From a virus: a stretch of DNA of 40,061 bases. A program made the translations under genes and the position numbers. Positions 15,729 to 23,588 of this stretch are shown here, one piece after another; the stretch's first letter is position 1; each line of letters begins with the position of its first letter. The DNA is taken from positions 1 through 40,061 of IMG/VR virus record IMGVR_UViG_3300027365_000004; one strand, 5' to 3'. The notes under the pieces are model-generated. The model ran no database searches, was not told where the DNA came from, and saw only the letters and a program-made list of their open reading frames with translations.

Positions 15729-18140
15729 GCAGAAAAAGTACGTGGAATCGCGTACTTGCGAGAGGTCTAAATTGCCCTTCTCGGGCGGCTCGGGCAGCAC
15801 GTCGCCGTGTGCTGCGTGGAACTCGACCAGTGGATCGTGCGCCTCGTACATCTTGACGAACTCGTCGCGGATCAGCTCGTACAGCTCCTGAGTGCGGTCT
15901 GCCGTGGTCCCGTAGTCGTCGTGGATCATCATGAGGTCGTTGATCCCACGCGCCTTGGCGGCCCGTATACAGCGCTGCATGTGCGCCGCGTCGAGGGAGT
16001 GGACGAAGTTCGGGGCGATGCCGTTGGCGTGCCGGCGCACGTCGGCCCGGTCCTCCTGATGCTCGCCCACCATGACCCTGATCTGCACGCCGCCGCTGAT
16101 CCTGCTCGTGACCCGCCTTGTTTCGACCGCATTGTACCGCTGGCGGACGAGAAAGCCGTTAGGGGTACGCCAGCACAGGTCCGTCGCGCCGGCCCGCACA
16201 AGGCGTCCTGCGGCGTTCTGGAGCCAGTCCATTGCCTCGCGTCCCTTGATGACCACCCGGCCGATGGCTGACCACATCCGGTGCGATAGCCACGTCGCGG
16301 CCTGCGTGTACTCCTCCTTGCTGAACTCGGGGGCCACGCCTTTCTGGAGGTAGTCCTTGAGGATGAAGTCGCTGCACGAGAACCGCGTCGAGCCGTACGG
16401 CAGCGTCATGACCGAGCGCTTGCAGACCTTGCGGTTGATGCCGTGTGCCAGCCATTTGTGGGCGAAGCCTGTCTCGTCCTCGGCCAGCTCCTGCTGGATG
16501 ACGCCAGAGCAGACCACGGCGACGATCCCGTAGATGTCCTGCTGCTGCTCGTTGTTGGTCAGGTTCGTCGCCTCTCCGCCCACCTCGTCGCGCATCATGG
16601 CCGAGAAGTGCTGGAGCCCGTTGCACGATCCGTCGAGGCCCACGGCTAGATGGGTTCTAAACGAGTCACCAAACTGACACCAATCTGCGTACTCGAAGCA
16701 CCATGCAAGGAACTGGAAGGGCTTGTCGGCAGCGGTCCAATCCCGGTATGAGATAGGGTCAGCCGCCATCCGCAAGATTGATTCGCGGCGCTGATCCACC
16801 CACGCAACTCGCTCGGGGAGAGTGGCCTTGTCGTATCCGAAGCGGTTGGCACCGTTGATCTTGAACCACTCAATAGCGCGAGGATCGCTGAGTCGAGCGC
16901 CTTTGCGAAACCGGATGAGAGCCTTTTGTAGATCGCTTCCTTGAGGGGACACTCCTCGGGACTGGGCGTAAGCTCGACCTCGGTAGTCCAGTTGATAGAC
17001 GAAGCGGATGCAATCCTCGTGCTTGAACTTGTCGGCGACTCGGAGGGCTTCATAGTAACGTCCCCAGTGCGTACCGCGAACCTTCTTCTCGGTGTGCCAG
17101 ATGGCGACGGCACGCTTCCATTGAACGAACTCATGCAGTTGCTCCTCGGTCATGTCGCCCTTCTCCATGTCCGGCGTGAGCCAGAAGGGCTGCTGCGGCT
17201 TCGGTATCTCGGCTTGGCACAGCACATCGCCGACATCGAAGTGCCGGGATACGAGCTTGACCGTGTCCAGAATGCGGGTGTTGATCGACCATTCCGTGTC
17301 TTGCAGGGCGGTCAGGTCGTCGAGTACCGCCTGCGGCACCTCGTCGCTCCCGATGAGTGGGCGGCCAGTGATGCAGCTCGGGGCAGTCCGTCGCATCTCG
17401 GGCGTATGCCAGCCGCCGTCCATCGGGGATACCCACGGCTTGGGCCGCTCGATGCAGGGCATAACCTGCGGGAGCGTGAGGCTGACGAAGCTCTTGATGT
17501 TGTCCAGCAGATCGAACACGTCGGGGCTCAGGGCCACGAACCGTTCCGATTTGCCCTGCACCGCCCGGATCGTCGTGGCGATCATGTCGAGGTCGGCGAG
17601 TTCGTGCAGCAGCGCCATGCCGACCAGCACCCTGTCTGCCGTGGACCAGTCCGGCAGGGCGATGCCTTCCTTCTCCGCTTGGTTACGGAACACGTTGAGC
17701 CGGTGGCGCTCGCTGCGACTCATGCGGTTCTTGAGGTCGGATACGAGGACGTTGAACAGCGCCGGCTCAATCTCCTCGAACTCCCGCAGCACGACCTCGC
17801 CAAATACGAGGTTGCCCACCCGCTTGGCGAGGTCGGTCAGGTTCAGCTCAGCTTCACCGACCAGCACGTTGAGTGCAGTCTTGACGGTGAGGTACGAGAT
17901 AACGTCCGAGTCTACCCCGTCCAGCAGCTTGGCGACCCGGTTCTTCCGTGACGGGCCGGAACCAACCGCCGCGTACTTCGCAGCGATCACCTCGCTAAGT
18001 GGCAAGACGAAGCGCCGATAGACCGATGCTGCATAGGGGTTGGCGCTTGCCCGGCTGTGCTGCTCGTTCTTCTCGTAGGCGTTGAGGGCCAGCTCCTGAC
18101 CCTTCTCCACCATCTCGCGCTCTAGTTCGGCCTGTGTCAT
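15726..18140 (-). CDS. DNA-directed RNA polymerase, single-subunit T7 type
   Basis: The product is 804 aa (T7 is 883 aa). Catalytic motifs are intact: motif A DGSCNGLQHFSAM with Asp near 503 (T7 D537), motif B KRSVMTLPYGS with Lys near 574 and Tyr near 582 (T7 K631, Y639), and motif C IHDDYGT with Asp near 741 (T7 D812). The C-terminus ends STYFFC where T7 ends FAFA. The gene follows ligase by 9 bp, with GAGG ahead of the ATG, and closes the replication module; a cognate promoter begins at its stop codon. It would transcribe from the promoters listed here. Placement after the replication genes defines the phiKMV-like gene order. Confidence 0.98.
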   Translation of the reverse strand: MTQAELEREMVEKGQELALNAYEKNEQHSRASANPYAASVYRRFVLPLSEVIAAKYAAVGSGPSRKNRVAKLLDGVDSDVISYLTVKTALNVLVGEAELNLTDLAKRVGNLVFGEVVLREFEEIEPALFNVLVSDLKNRMSRSERHRLNVFRNQAEKEGIALPDWSTADRVLVGMALLHELADLDMIATTIRAVQGKSERFVALSPDVFDLLDNIKSFVSLTLPQVMPCIERPKPWVSPMDGGWHTPEMRRTAPSCITGRPLIGSDEVPQAVLDDLTALQDTEWSINTRILDTVKLVSRHFDVGDVLCQAEIPKPQQPFWLTPDMEKGDMTEEQLHEFVQWKRAVAIWHTEKKVRGTHWGRYYEALRVADKFKHEDCIRFVYQLDYRGRAYAQSRGVSPQGSDLQKALIRFRKGARLSDPRAIEWFKINGANRFGYDKATLPERVAWVDQRRESILRMAADPISYRDWTAADKPFQFLAWCFEYADWCQFGDSFRTHLAVGLDGSCNGLQHFSAMMRDEVGGEATNLTNNEQQQDIYGIVAVVCSGVIQQELAEDETGFAHKWLAHGINRKVCKRSVMTLPYGSTRFSCSDFILKDYLQKGVAPEFSKEEYTQAATWLSHRMWSAIGRVVIKGREAMDWLQNAAGRLVRAGATDLCWRTPNGFLVRQRYNAVETRRVTSRISGGVQIRVMVGEHQEDRADVRRHANGIAPNFVHSLDAAHMQRCIRAAKARGINDLMMIHDDYGTTADRTQELYELIRDEFVKMYEAHDPLVEFHAAHGDVLPEPPEKGNLDLSQVRDSTYFFC

Positions 18141-18149
18141 GTACTCGCC

Positions 18150-19064
18150 TCAGTAGTCTGGTGCTTCTTTGTCGTAGCGGATACCCTCGAACCGGGGTTC
18201 CCGCAACGACCCCTTCTTGCTGTCGCCAAGTGCGTGTATCTCGACGATCTGGCCGATGATGACCGCGCCGCCGTTGGCCCAGTACAGCTCGCGGGCGCTA
18301 TCGGAGAAGCCAGTGCCGACGCGCAGCTCCTTGCCGTCTTTGTACCGACAGACGATGGCCCCGAGCCGTCCTTTGTGCTTGCCCTCGCCTTCCTCGACAC
18401 CGATCACCCGCAGATCGACGGAGACGCGATCCTTGATCTTGACCACCTCACCGCCTGTGCCAGCCCCGGCCTTCCATGTACCGTCGAAGCGCTTGGCCAC
18501 CAGCCCGTCATAGGCGTCGGTCGGGTGGTTGGCCAGCTCCTTGGCCTTGGTACCAGGCCGAATCGAGCGTGCTGTAATAGGTAGCAGCACGCTGGGTGCG
18601 CGGATGGCCCGGACGAGATCGTTCCGCACCTCGCGCCTAGTAGCGTACGAGATGTCGCATACGCCCTCGATGAAGTCCTCCAGCGGCACCGTGTCGAAGA
18701 CGATGTACCCGAGCGACGGGCTGGCGCTGTGCCGTCGGAAGTTCCCCGAGATGGTGCGGTGAGGGACACCGGGCTCCCATGCCTCGCCGAACAGCACGCA
18801 GTGCTGCGGCGGCAGGGTCGCCAGCGAGTCGATGATGTGCTGACAGGAGCGCACAGGCTCCCCGGTACGGGAGAACAGGCGGATGTCCTTGCCGTTCAGC
18901 ACGGCGATCATGTGGCAGCCGTCGTATTTGTATTCGTAGGTCCAGCCGTCTCCCTCGGGCACACCACCTTCCGGCAGGTCGATGGCGGCGCGGGTCTTGG
19001 CAGACAGCTTGGTGGGCTCGATGGCCTTGTGGACGAGGTGCTTCCGCTCGGGCAGCTCAAACAT
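18150..19064 (-). CDS. ATP-dependent DNA ligase
   Basis: The product is 304 aa, starting MFELPERKHLVHKAIEPTKL; the start overlaps the kinase end by 8 bp. Nucleotidyltransferase motifs are seen in order: KYDG with adenylated Lys46 (motif I), FSRTGEPV (Ia/II region), LFGEAW (III), DGLVAKRF (IV) and VVKIKDRV (V). The C-terminal OB-fold region is short. T7 ligase is 359 aa. It would seal nicks in replicating phage DNA. Confidence 0.95.
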   Translation of the reverse strand: MFELPERKHLVHKAIEPTKLSAKTRAAIDLPEGGVPEGDGWTYEYKYDGCHMIAVLNGKDIRLFSRTGEPVRSCQHIIDSLATLPPQHCVLFGEAWEPGVPHRTISGNFRRHSASPSLGYIVFDTVPLEDFIEGVCDISYATRREVRNDLVRAIRAPSVLLPITARSIRPGTKAKELANHPTDAYDGLVAKRFDGTWKAGAGTGGEVVKIKDRVSVDLRVIGVEEGEGKHKGRLGAIVCRYKDGKELRVGTGFSDSARELYWANGGAVIIGQIVEIHALGDSKKGSLREPRFEGIRYDKEAPDY

Positions 19065-19746
19065 CGTACGTCTCCTTGATGTAGCGGGCGATGGTCTTTG
19101 CCTCGGCCCCGAGATCGACCAACGACCCGACGTTGCTGACCCGGATGTCGGCCCCGTCCACGATCTCGGCGACGTATGCCTCCGATTCATGGACATCGAC
19201 GGGCGTGGCGTCCGGGCGGAGAATGCCGATCAGCAGGTCGCAGCCCTTCACCTCGTTGTGGAAGCGCACGCCCGGGCAGAACACCACCTGAACATCCGGG
19301 TAGGCGGCGCAACGAGCGCGGTACACGTCGATCCAGAAGGTAGCCCGTACCCTACGCCCACCCTCGGTGCCGAGGAGCTGACAGAAGCGCCTCGGGCTGA
19401 TCTGGAGGGTCTGGCCGTCGACGTATTTGCCGGCCCGCAGCGCGGTGGCGAAGTACGCGAACAACTCAGCGAGGTCATCAGCCCCGACCAGCTCGCCCAG
19501 CACCGACTCGATAGCCTCGCACAGCTCCACCTCGAAATGCTCGAAGCGAATGCGAACCTCTTGCTCCTTGTGGTCCCGGTCGTACACCCGGAGCCCGAGG
19601 TACGCGGCGATCTCGCGGATTGGGTCAGCGAAGTCCATCGTGATAGGTCGGCGGCGACCGGCGTGGACCAGATGGTTGGTGATGAGCTGCGCCAGTGTGT
19701 CCTTACCGGCCCCTGCGAGGCCGGCGAATCCGATTACTGTTGCCAT
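19057..19746 (-). CDS. Deoxynucleoside monophosphate kinase (P-loop)
   Basis: The product is 229 aa, starting MATVIGFAGLAGAGKDTLAQ. The Walker A loop GLAGAGKDT spans residues 9-17. The rest fits phage dNMP kinases of the T4 gp1 type: ITMDFADPIREIAAYLG near 40, and DVYRARCAAYPDVQVVFCPGVRFHNE mid-protein. It would supply dNDPs for phage replication. GAGG lies about nine bases before the ATG; an upstream in-frame start would have no ribosome site. Confidence 0.87.
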   Translation of the reverse strand: MATVIGFAGLAGAGKDTLAQLITNHLVHAGRRRPITMDFADPIREIAAYLGLRVYDRDHKEQEVRIRFEHFEVELCEAIESVLGELVGADDLAELFAYFATALRAGKYVDGQTLQISPRRFCQLLGTEGGRRVRATFWIDVYRARCAAYPDVQVVFCPGVRFHNEVKGCDLLIGILRPDATPVDVHESEAYVAEIVDGADIRVSNVGSLVDLGAEAKTIARYIKETYDV

Positions 19747-19757
19747 TGGTGTCGCCC

Positions 19758-20975
19758 TCAGTCGGTGACGTGGTCGAGCTGCACGGTAAACTGATCGTAC
19801 AGCGTGAAGCGGCTGTCCCGGCGCGGAACGTGAAAACCGAGCCACTGCGCGGGGATACCGCAGAAGCCAGCGATGCCGCTGTACTCGATGCCGGCGTTGT
19901 CCGTCCCGAAGAACGCACCGTTCACGACGTACTGCCCGGCGTTGAAGCTGCTGACGTTGTGCTTATCTCCCATGCGGAAGTATGTCAGGTGCGATTGAAT
20001 CTGCTCCGAGCGCTTGACCTTGTGCGAGCGCATGGCAGACTCGTTGACCGACACGCCGACGCCGTGTTCGTACAGGGCGAGCTGGCCGTAGAAGTCCACC
20101 ACCGCGAAGCTGCCCTCTGGGATGGTGAACTCGACGTTCGTGTAGCCGGCACGCCGGGTGATGTACTCCAGCGAGCGGTACAGCGGATAGCTGAGCTGCT
20201 CCAGCCCCGGCTTCCACATCATCAGGCCGTGGTCGTCGTGGTCGTGGTTGCCGGTGACGCACACCACATCCACCGCCACGCCCAGCCGGGCCAGCGGCTC
20301 GATGATAAGCTCGAATATGGCGACCATCGCGTTGTGTATTTGCTCAGCGGTGCCAGTGTCCGTGGCACGGGCGCTGTTCTTGTGCTTCTTGTCCGACTCG
20401 ATCACATCGCCGAGGATACCCAGTACCACGCGCTCGACACTGTACCCTGCCTCGATCTTCTGGTTGATCTGGAACATGGCGGCACGACCGTACTCGAACA
20501 GGCGGGCACGGGCGGTGTGCGTGTTGTAGTTCTTGGCGAGCTTGCCGATCTGGAGGTCAGAGAGCAGCATCTCCACCGTGCAGGGTGTGCCATTTGGGTT
20601 GTGGTTGATGCTGTAGTCGACCGGCGGCCGGCGGTTGATCGTCTCGCAGACGTGCTCGATTGCTTCCCTGGTCAGCTCGATGTTCTCGATGTACTCGGTC
20701 AGCGAACGCACGTCCTTGCGAAGCTGGTTGTTGCTGATCTGCTGGTTGCGGGTCTTCATCACCTGCTGCGCCCGGCCGATCTCCTCGCCAGTCTCCGACT
20801 CGTCGAGGTTCATGATCCAGTGCCGGACGAGCTGGCGGCTGACGAACCCTCGGCCTTCGGCGGTCAGCAGCTTGGCTGCCTTGGCATAGCTCCCGCCCTC
20901 CTTGTACGCCTGCTCGATCTCGGTGCGGTCGAACTTGTCTCGGAGGGTGAGCTTAGCTGCGTGGTCGATGTTCAT
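19758..20975 (-). CDS. Metallophosphoesterase (calcineurin-like)
   Basis: The product is 405 aa. Residues about 10-60 look like a helix-turn-helix (EIEQAYKEGGSYAKAAKLL), followed by a coiled segment. The metallophosphoesterase core has LSDLQIG (Asp140), LGDVIE (Asp190) and TGNHDHDDHG (Asn243, His244), with further His residues downstream. The first motif is SDLQ instead of the usual DxH. Such genes are recurrent in phiKMV-like replication modules near ligase and endonuclease VII; the substrate is unknown. Its ATG overlaps the preceding stop as ATGA. The N-terminal DNA-binding-like part suggests action on nucleic acid (inference). Confidence 0.85.
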   Translation of the reverse strand: MNIDHAAKLTLRDKFDRTEIEQAYKEGGSYAKAAKLLTAEGRGFVSRQLVRHWIMNLDESETGEEIGRAQQVMKTRNQQISNNQLRKDVRSLTEYIENIELTREAIEHVCETINRRPPVDYSINHNPNGTPCTVEMLLSDLQIGKLAKNYNTHTARARLFEYGRAAMFQINQKIEAGYSVERVVLGILGDVIESDKKHKNSARATDTGTAEQIHNAMVAIFELIIEPLARLGVAVDVVCVTGNHDHDDHGLMMWKPGLEQLSYPLYRSLEYITRRAGYTNVEFTIPEGSFAVVDFYGQLALYEHGVGVSVNESAMRSHKVKRSEQIQSHLTYFRMGDKHNVSSFNAGQYVVNGAFFGTDNAGIEYSGIAGFCGIPAQWLGFHVPRRDSRFTLYDQFTVQLDHVTD

Positions 20976-21208
20976 GCTTGGTCCTTGAGTTCCTGTGCGA
21001 TTGCGTAGCCGATGTCGTGGATCATACGATCCCAGATGTAGTCGTGCGGGATGTCTTGCAGGCGGTGCATCTTCTGCGTCGCGCCGTAGCGCTTACCGTC
21101 GATCTCCACGTCAAGGCGGTAGCAGCGGTATTCGTAGGTGGACCACCACCCGGGACTGGGCTTGCCCCGATGGTCGAAGTACGTGATGTCCCGGTGCAGA
21201 ATCTTCAT
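20972..21208 (-). CDS. Small protein of unknown function
   Basis: The product is 78 aa, starting MKILHRDITYFDHRGKPSPG. It is rich in Tyr, Trp, His and Arg (STYEYRCYRLDVEIDGKRY) with a helical C-terminus. Four-base ATGA overlaps at both ends tie it to endonuclease VII upstream and phosphoesterase downstream. GGAG lies before the ATG. No domain recognised. Confidence 0.75.
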   Translation of the reverse strand: MKILHRDITYFDHRGKPSPGWWSTYEYRCYRLDVEIDGKRYGATQKMHRLQDIPHDYIWDRMIHDIGYAIAQELKDQA

Positions 21209-21594
21209 GCCTTCTCCTTCGCCTTGGCCCGAGCCTTGCGTGCCTTGGCGTTACGCTTGAGCCGCTTCTCCTCCTCGGTCCTGTGCGTGCTATGGAAGGG
21301 GCGGTCAGAGTAGTCGTCGCTGATGTACTGCACGACACCAGCAAGGAACCGCGCCAGCCGTCCGGTGTTGGTCAGCTTGTGGCGCGGCATGTTGTTCTCG
21401 ATGTGGCCGAGCATGGCGTTGCACCCTCGGTGCAGCACGCCTCGGCAGCGGCCAGTCTTGTGGTCGTGGTCAAGGACTTCCTCGCCCTTGGCCACCTTGT
21501 CGCCGCACAGCCGGCACCTCCCCGCCTGCTTGGCGAGGAGGTTGTCCCGGTACGGCTTCGTCTGTGATGCGGTCAGTCGGGTTTGGTTCGGCAT
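21205..21594 (-). CDS. Recombination endonuclease VII
   Basis: The product is 129 aa. The zinc/HNH core is clear: CRLC (Cys27, Cys30), LDHDHKTGRCRG (residues 41-52), GCNAMLGHIENN (57-68). This is the T4 endonuclease VII family fold, which resolves branched DNA; in T7-like phages the role is taken by gp3 endonuclease I. The C-terminus is very basic (KRLKRNAKARKARAKAKEKA). The start lies inside the end of an upstream small gene, with GGAG ahead. Confidence 0.93.
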   Translation of the reverse strand: MPNQTRLTASQTKPYRDNLLAKQAGRCRLCGDKVAKGEEVLDHDHKTGRCRGVLHRGCNAMLGHIENNMPRHKLTNTGRLARFLAGVVQYISDDYSDRPFHSTHRTEEEKRLKRNAKARKARAKAKEKA

Positions 21595-21749
21595 CCTTCT
21601 CCCTCGAAGTGTCGGCCGCAGATCACGCAGCGATGGTCCAGCGGCTGCGCGAAACCTTCCGGGCAGATCGGTGTCGGCCGGGGCTCATACAGCGGCACGG
21701 CGTCTGGTGCAGTCGTTGCTGCGTCGTACTCAGTCGGATCGTTTGCCAT
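21573..21749 (-). CDS. 58-aa CxxC miniprotein
   Basis: ATG at 21749 is preceded by GAGGAG seven bases upstream, a strong ribosome site located inside the end of the exonuclease gene (20-base overlap). The product is MANDPTEYDAATTAPDAVPL and so on, ending HRCVICGRHFEGEGCRTKPD. It has a CxxC plus a third Cys and a His, so a small metal-binding knuckle is possible. It overlaps the endonuclease VII start. Unknown function, supported by the ribosome site and overlaps. Confidence 0.7.
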   Translation of the reverse strand: MANDPTEYDAATTAPDAVPLYEPRPTPICPEGFAQPLDHRCVICGRHFEGEGCRTKPD

Positions 21750-22722
21750 TCTCGATCTCCTCTACCCATCGGTATTGCTCAGCGATCCGCACCTTCAAAG
21801 CGTCGGCAGCAGCACGCAGAGCCACATGGCGGTGGTCATCAGGATCAACCACCCTAAGCCAGTCGTCAACGCTCGCATGTTTATCCTCCCTCATCCAGAG
21901 CAAGGCGGCTTGTTCAACCATCGCAGCGGCCCAGCCCTCGTCTCCGTAGAAGTTCTGGTACAGGTCCGCCACTCGATGCAGGGCGTGCGTGTCGTTCTCG
22001 CAGTCGGCCAGCATCTTCTCGGCGGTCTTCTCGCCCATCTTGGCAACCTTGCCGTTGGGCTTGTAGTACCCGGGCAGCCCCGGTATGTTATCGGCGGTGT
22101 CGCCTTGCAGCATCTGCTGCCAGAACCACGCATGGCCGAAGGTCTTGCCCGTGATCTCGTTGATCGTGCGGAACACGCCGGGCTGTGCGTGGGTCAAGGC
22201 GTAGCAGTGCCAGTCGATGTGAATGCCCGGAAACATCCGCATGTCCTTATCCGCCGAGCCGATGACTGCCAGCTCCCAGCCCAGCACCGCTGCGTGGTAG
22301 GCCATGCCGTCGTCGGCCTCACGGTCGTACCACGTCTTCGTCTTGAACACTGGGCCGCTGTACGTCTCAAGCCACTGGCGCATGGCATGCCAGTTCTTCG
22401 GCTTGCGGCCCTTGTCTCGCTGACCTTGGTACGGCTTGACGGTTGCCGAGATGAACCGATCACCCTTGTTCGAGCCACTGGCAGTCAGGTGGATCACGAC
22501 GCGGTCGGCCCCGCTCAGAACCTTGAAGGCGTCGATCTTCTCCAGCGCATTCTGCCGGGCACGACCGGGCTCTGTCTCGTCGTTGCCTGCCGCGTAGTAC
22601 GCGAGGTAGTCACCGTCGAGAACTAGCACCCGTCCCTTCACAGGGGTAGGTGCCGTGATCGGTTGGTCGTGGCTGGTTTGGGCGGCGGCCTTACCGACCG
22701 CCTCCTTGAGCCAGTCTTGCAT
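21730..22722 (-). CDS. 5'-3' exonuclease, T7 gp6-like (FEN family)
   Basis: The product is 330 aa. FEN-type acidic motifs are visible: LVLDGDYLAYYAA near residue 35, YDREADDGMAYHA near 135, GSADKDMRMFPG near 155 and the helix-3-turn-helix QGDTADNIPGLPGY near 210. It would remove RNA primers and degrade host DNA. The ATG shares a base with the stop of the upstream ssDNA-binding gene (TGATG). Confidence 0.95.
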   Translation of the reverse strand: MQDWLKEAVGKAAAQTSHDQPITAPTPVKGRVLVLDGDYLAYYAAGNDETEPGRARQNALEKIDAFKVLSGADRVVIHLTASGSNKGDRFISATVKPYQGQRDKGRKPKNWHAMRQWLETYSGPVFKTKTWYDREADDGMAYHAAVLGWELAVIGSADKDMRMFPGIHIDWHCYALTHAQPGVFRTINEITGKTFGHAWFWQQMLQGDTADNIPGLPGYYKPNGKVAKMGEKTAEKMLADCENDTHALHRVADLYQNFYGDEGWAAAMVEQAALLWMREDKHASVDDWLRVVDPDDHRHVALRAAADALKVRIAEQYRWVEEIENGKRSD

Positions 22723-23567
22723 CAGGATACTCCAGCGAGCGGGTCATCGTCGTCGGCAGGGGCCGGGCCGCTGTCCTCGTCGGCTGGCTTGGGGTCAGCC
22801 ACCTTGTCTTCCTCGGGCAGATCGACCTCGCCTTGCAGAATCTCGTGGATCGGCGAGCCCTCGAAGTTGTTGGCCTGACGAATCCAGTCCTGAAAGACGT
22901 TCTTGGACTTGGCCGGACGGACGACCTCTCCGGTCTTCTCATCCTTGATGGCCTCGTACTCGCCCTCGATGTACAGGCTGTCCCACATCTCCTTGCTGGC
23001 GAAGTCCCACAGGAAGCAGCGAGTCTCGCTGATCTGCGGGTCGGCACTGATGCGGTGTGTCTCCCCGGTGTTCGGGTCTTCGTAGTACGGCGACCGGATG
23101 GTGTACTGACCAGCGGCGTCCTTCGCAGTGGCGAAGATGTTGCCGGACTTCTTGGCCTTCTGGTGCCGGATGGTGATGAGGAAGTCCTTGCCGAGCAGTT
23201 GCGCGATGTGCGTCGCGTCACCGTCGTAGTTCATGGACCGGAAGATTTTGAAGAAGTGAGCCTTCTCGTTGAGGCTCAGGTTCTCCTCGATGGTGATGCG
23301 GTGCGGGAACTTCTCTCCGCCGTCACCTTCCCGGGGCTGGTGCTTGGGACCGGACAGCTCGAAGATCAGCCTGACCTTCTCCTTGTAGCTGACCTTGCCT
23401 TCCCACTCGTGCTTCTGCTTCCCGCCCTCGATGTACCCAATGAAGCGGGCACGGGCTACGCCTTCGGCCGGCGGAGTGTACCCACCGCTGCCACCCTTGG
23501 TGGCTTTGGTCATGTCCGGGCCTTGCTTGGCGGCTTGCGCTACTGCTTTAGAAATGTCGAATGCCAT
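22722..23567 (-). CDS. Probable ssDNA-binding protein
   Basis: The product is 281 aa, starting MAFDISKAVAQAAKQGPDMT. A beta-rich central part (residues about 35-215, for example KVRLIFELSGPKHQP and FLITIRHQKAKKSG) is followed by a Pro/Asp-rich acidic tail ending DDDDPLAGVS. Such a tail, and the place between polymerase and exonuclease, are typical of phage single-stranded-DNA-binding proteins, though similarity to T7 gp2.5 is not evident. A TTG three codons upstream lies too close to the ribosome site, so the ATG at 23567 is preferred. Its 22-bp leader is repeated before another gene. Confidence 0.65.
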   Translation of the reverse strand: MAFDISKAVAQAAKQGPDMTKATKGGSGGYTPPAEGVARARFIGYIEGGKQKHEWEGKVSYKEKVRLIFELSGPKHQPREGDGGEKFPHRITIEENLSLNEKAHFFKIFRSMNYDGDATHIAQLLGKDFLITIRHQKAKKSGNIFATAKDAAGQYTIRSPYYEDPNTGETHRISADPQISETRCFLWDFASKEMWDSLYIEGEYEAIKDEKTGEVVRPAKSKNVFQDWIRQANNFEGSPIHEILQGEVDLPEEDKVADPKPADEDSGPAPADDDDPLAGVS

Positions 23568-23584
23568 TGTCTTCAATCTCCTAG
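23563..23584 (-). repeat. 22-bp translation-initiation leader, copy 1
   Basis: The minus strand from CTAGGAGATT through the ATG and the next two bases is identical to 28755-28776. The repeat holds the AGGAG site, a 10-base spacer ATTGAAGACA and the start codon. It ends inside codon 2, and the coding sequences beyond it are unrelated. This copy has no promoter of its own. Confidence 0.9.
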
Positions 23585-23588
23585 TTGC

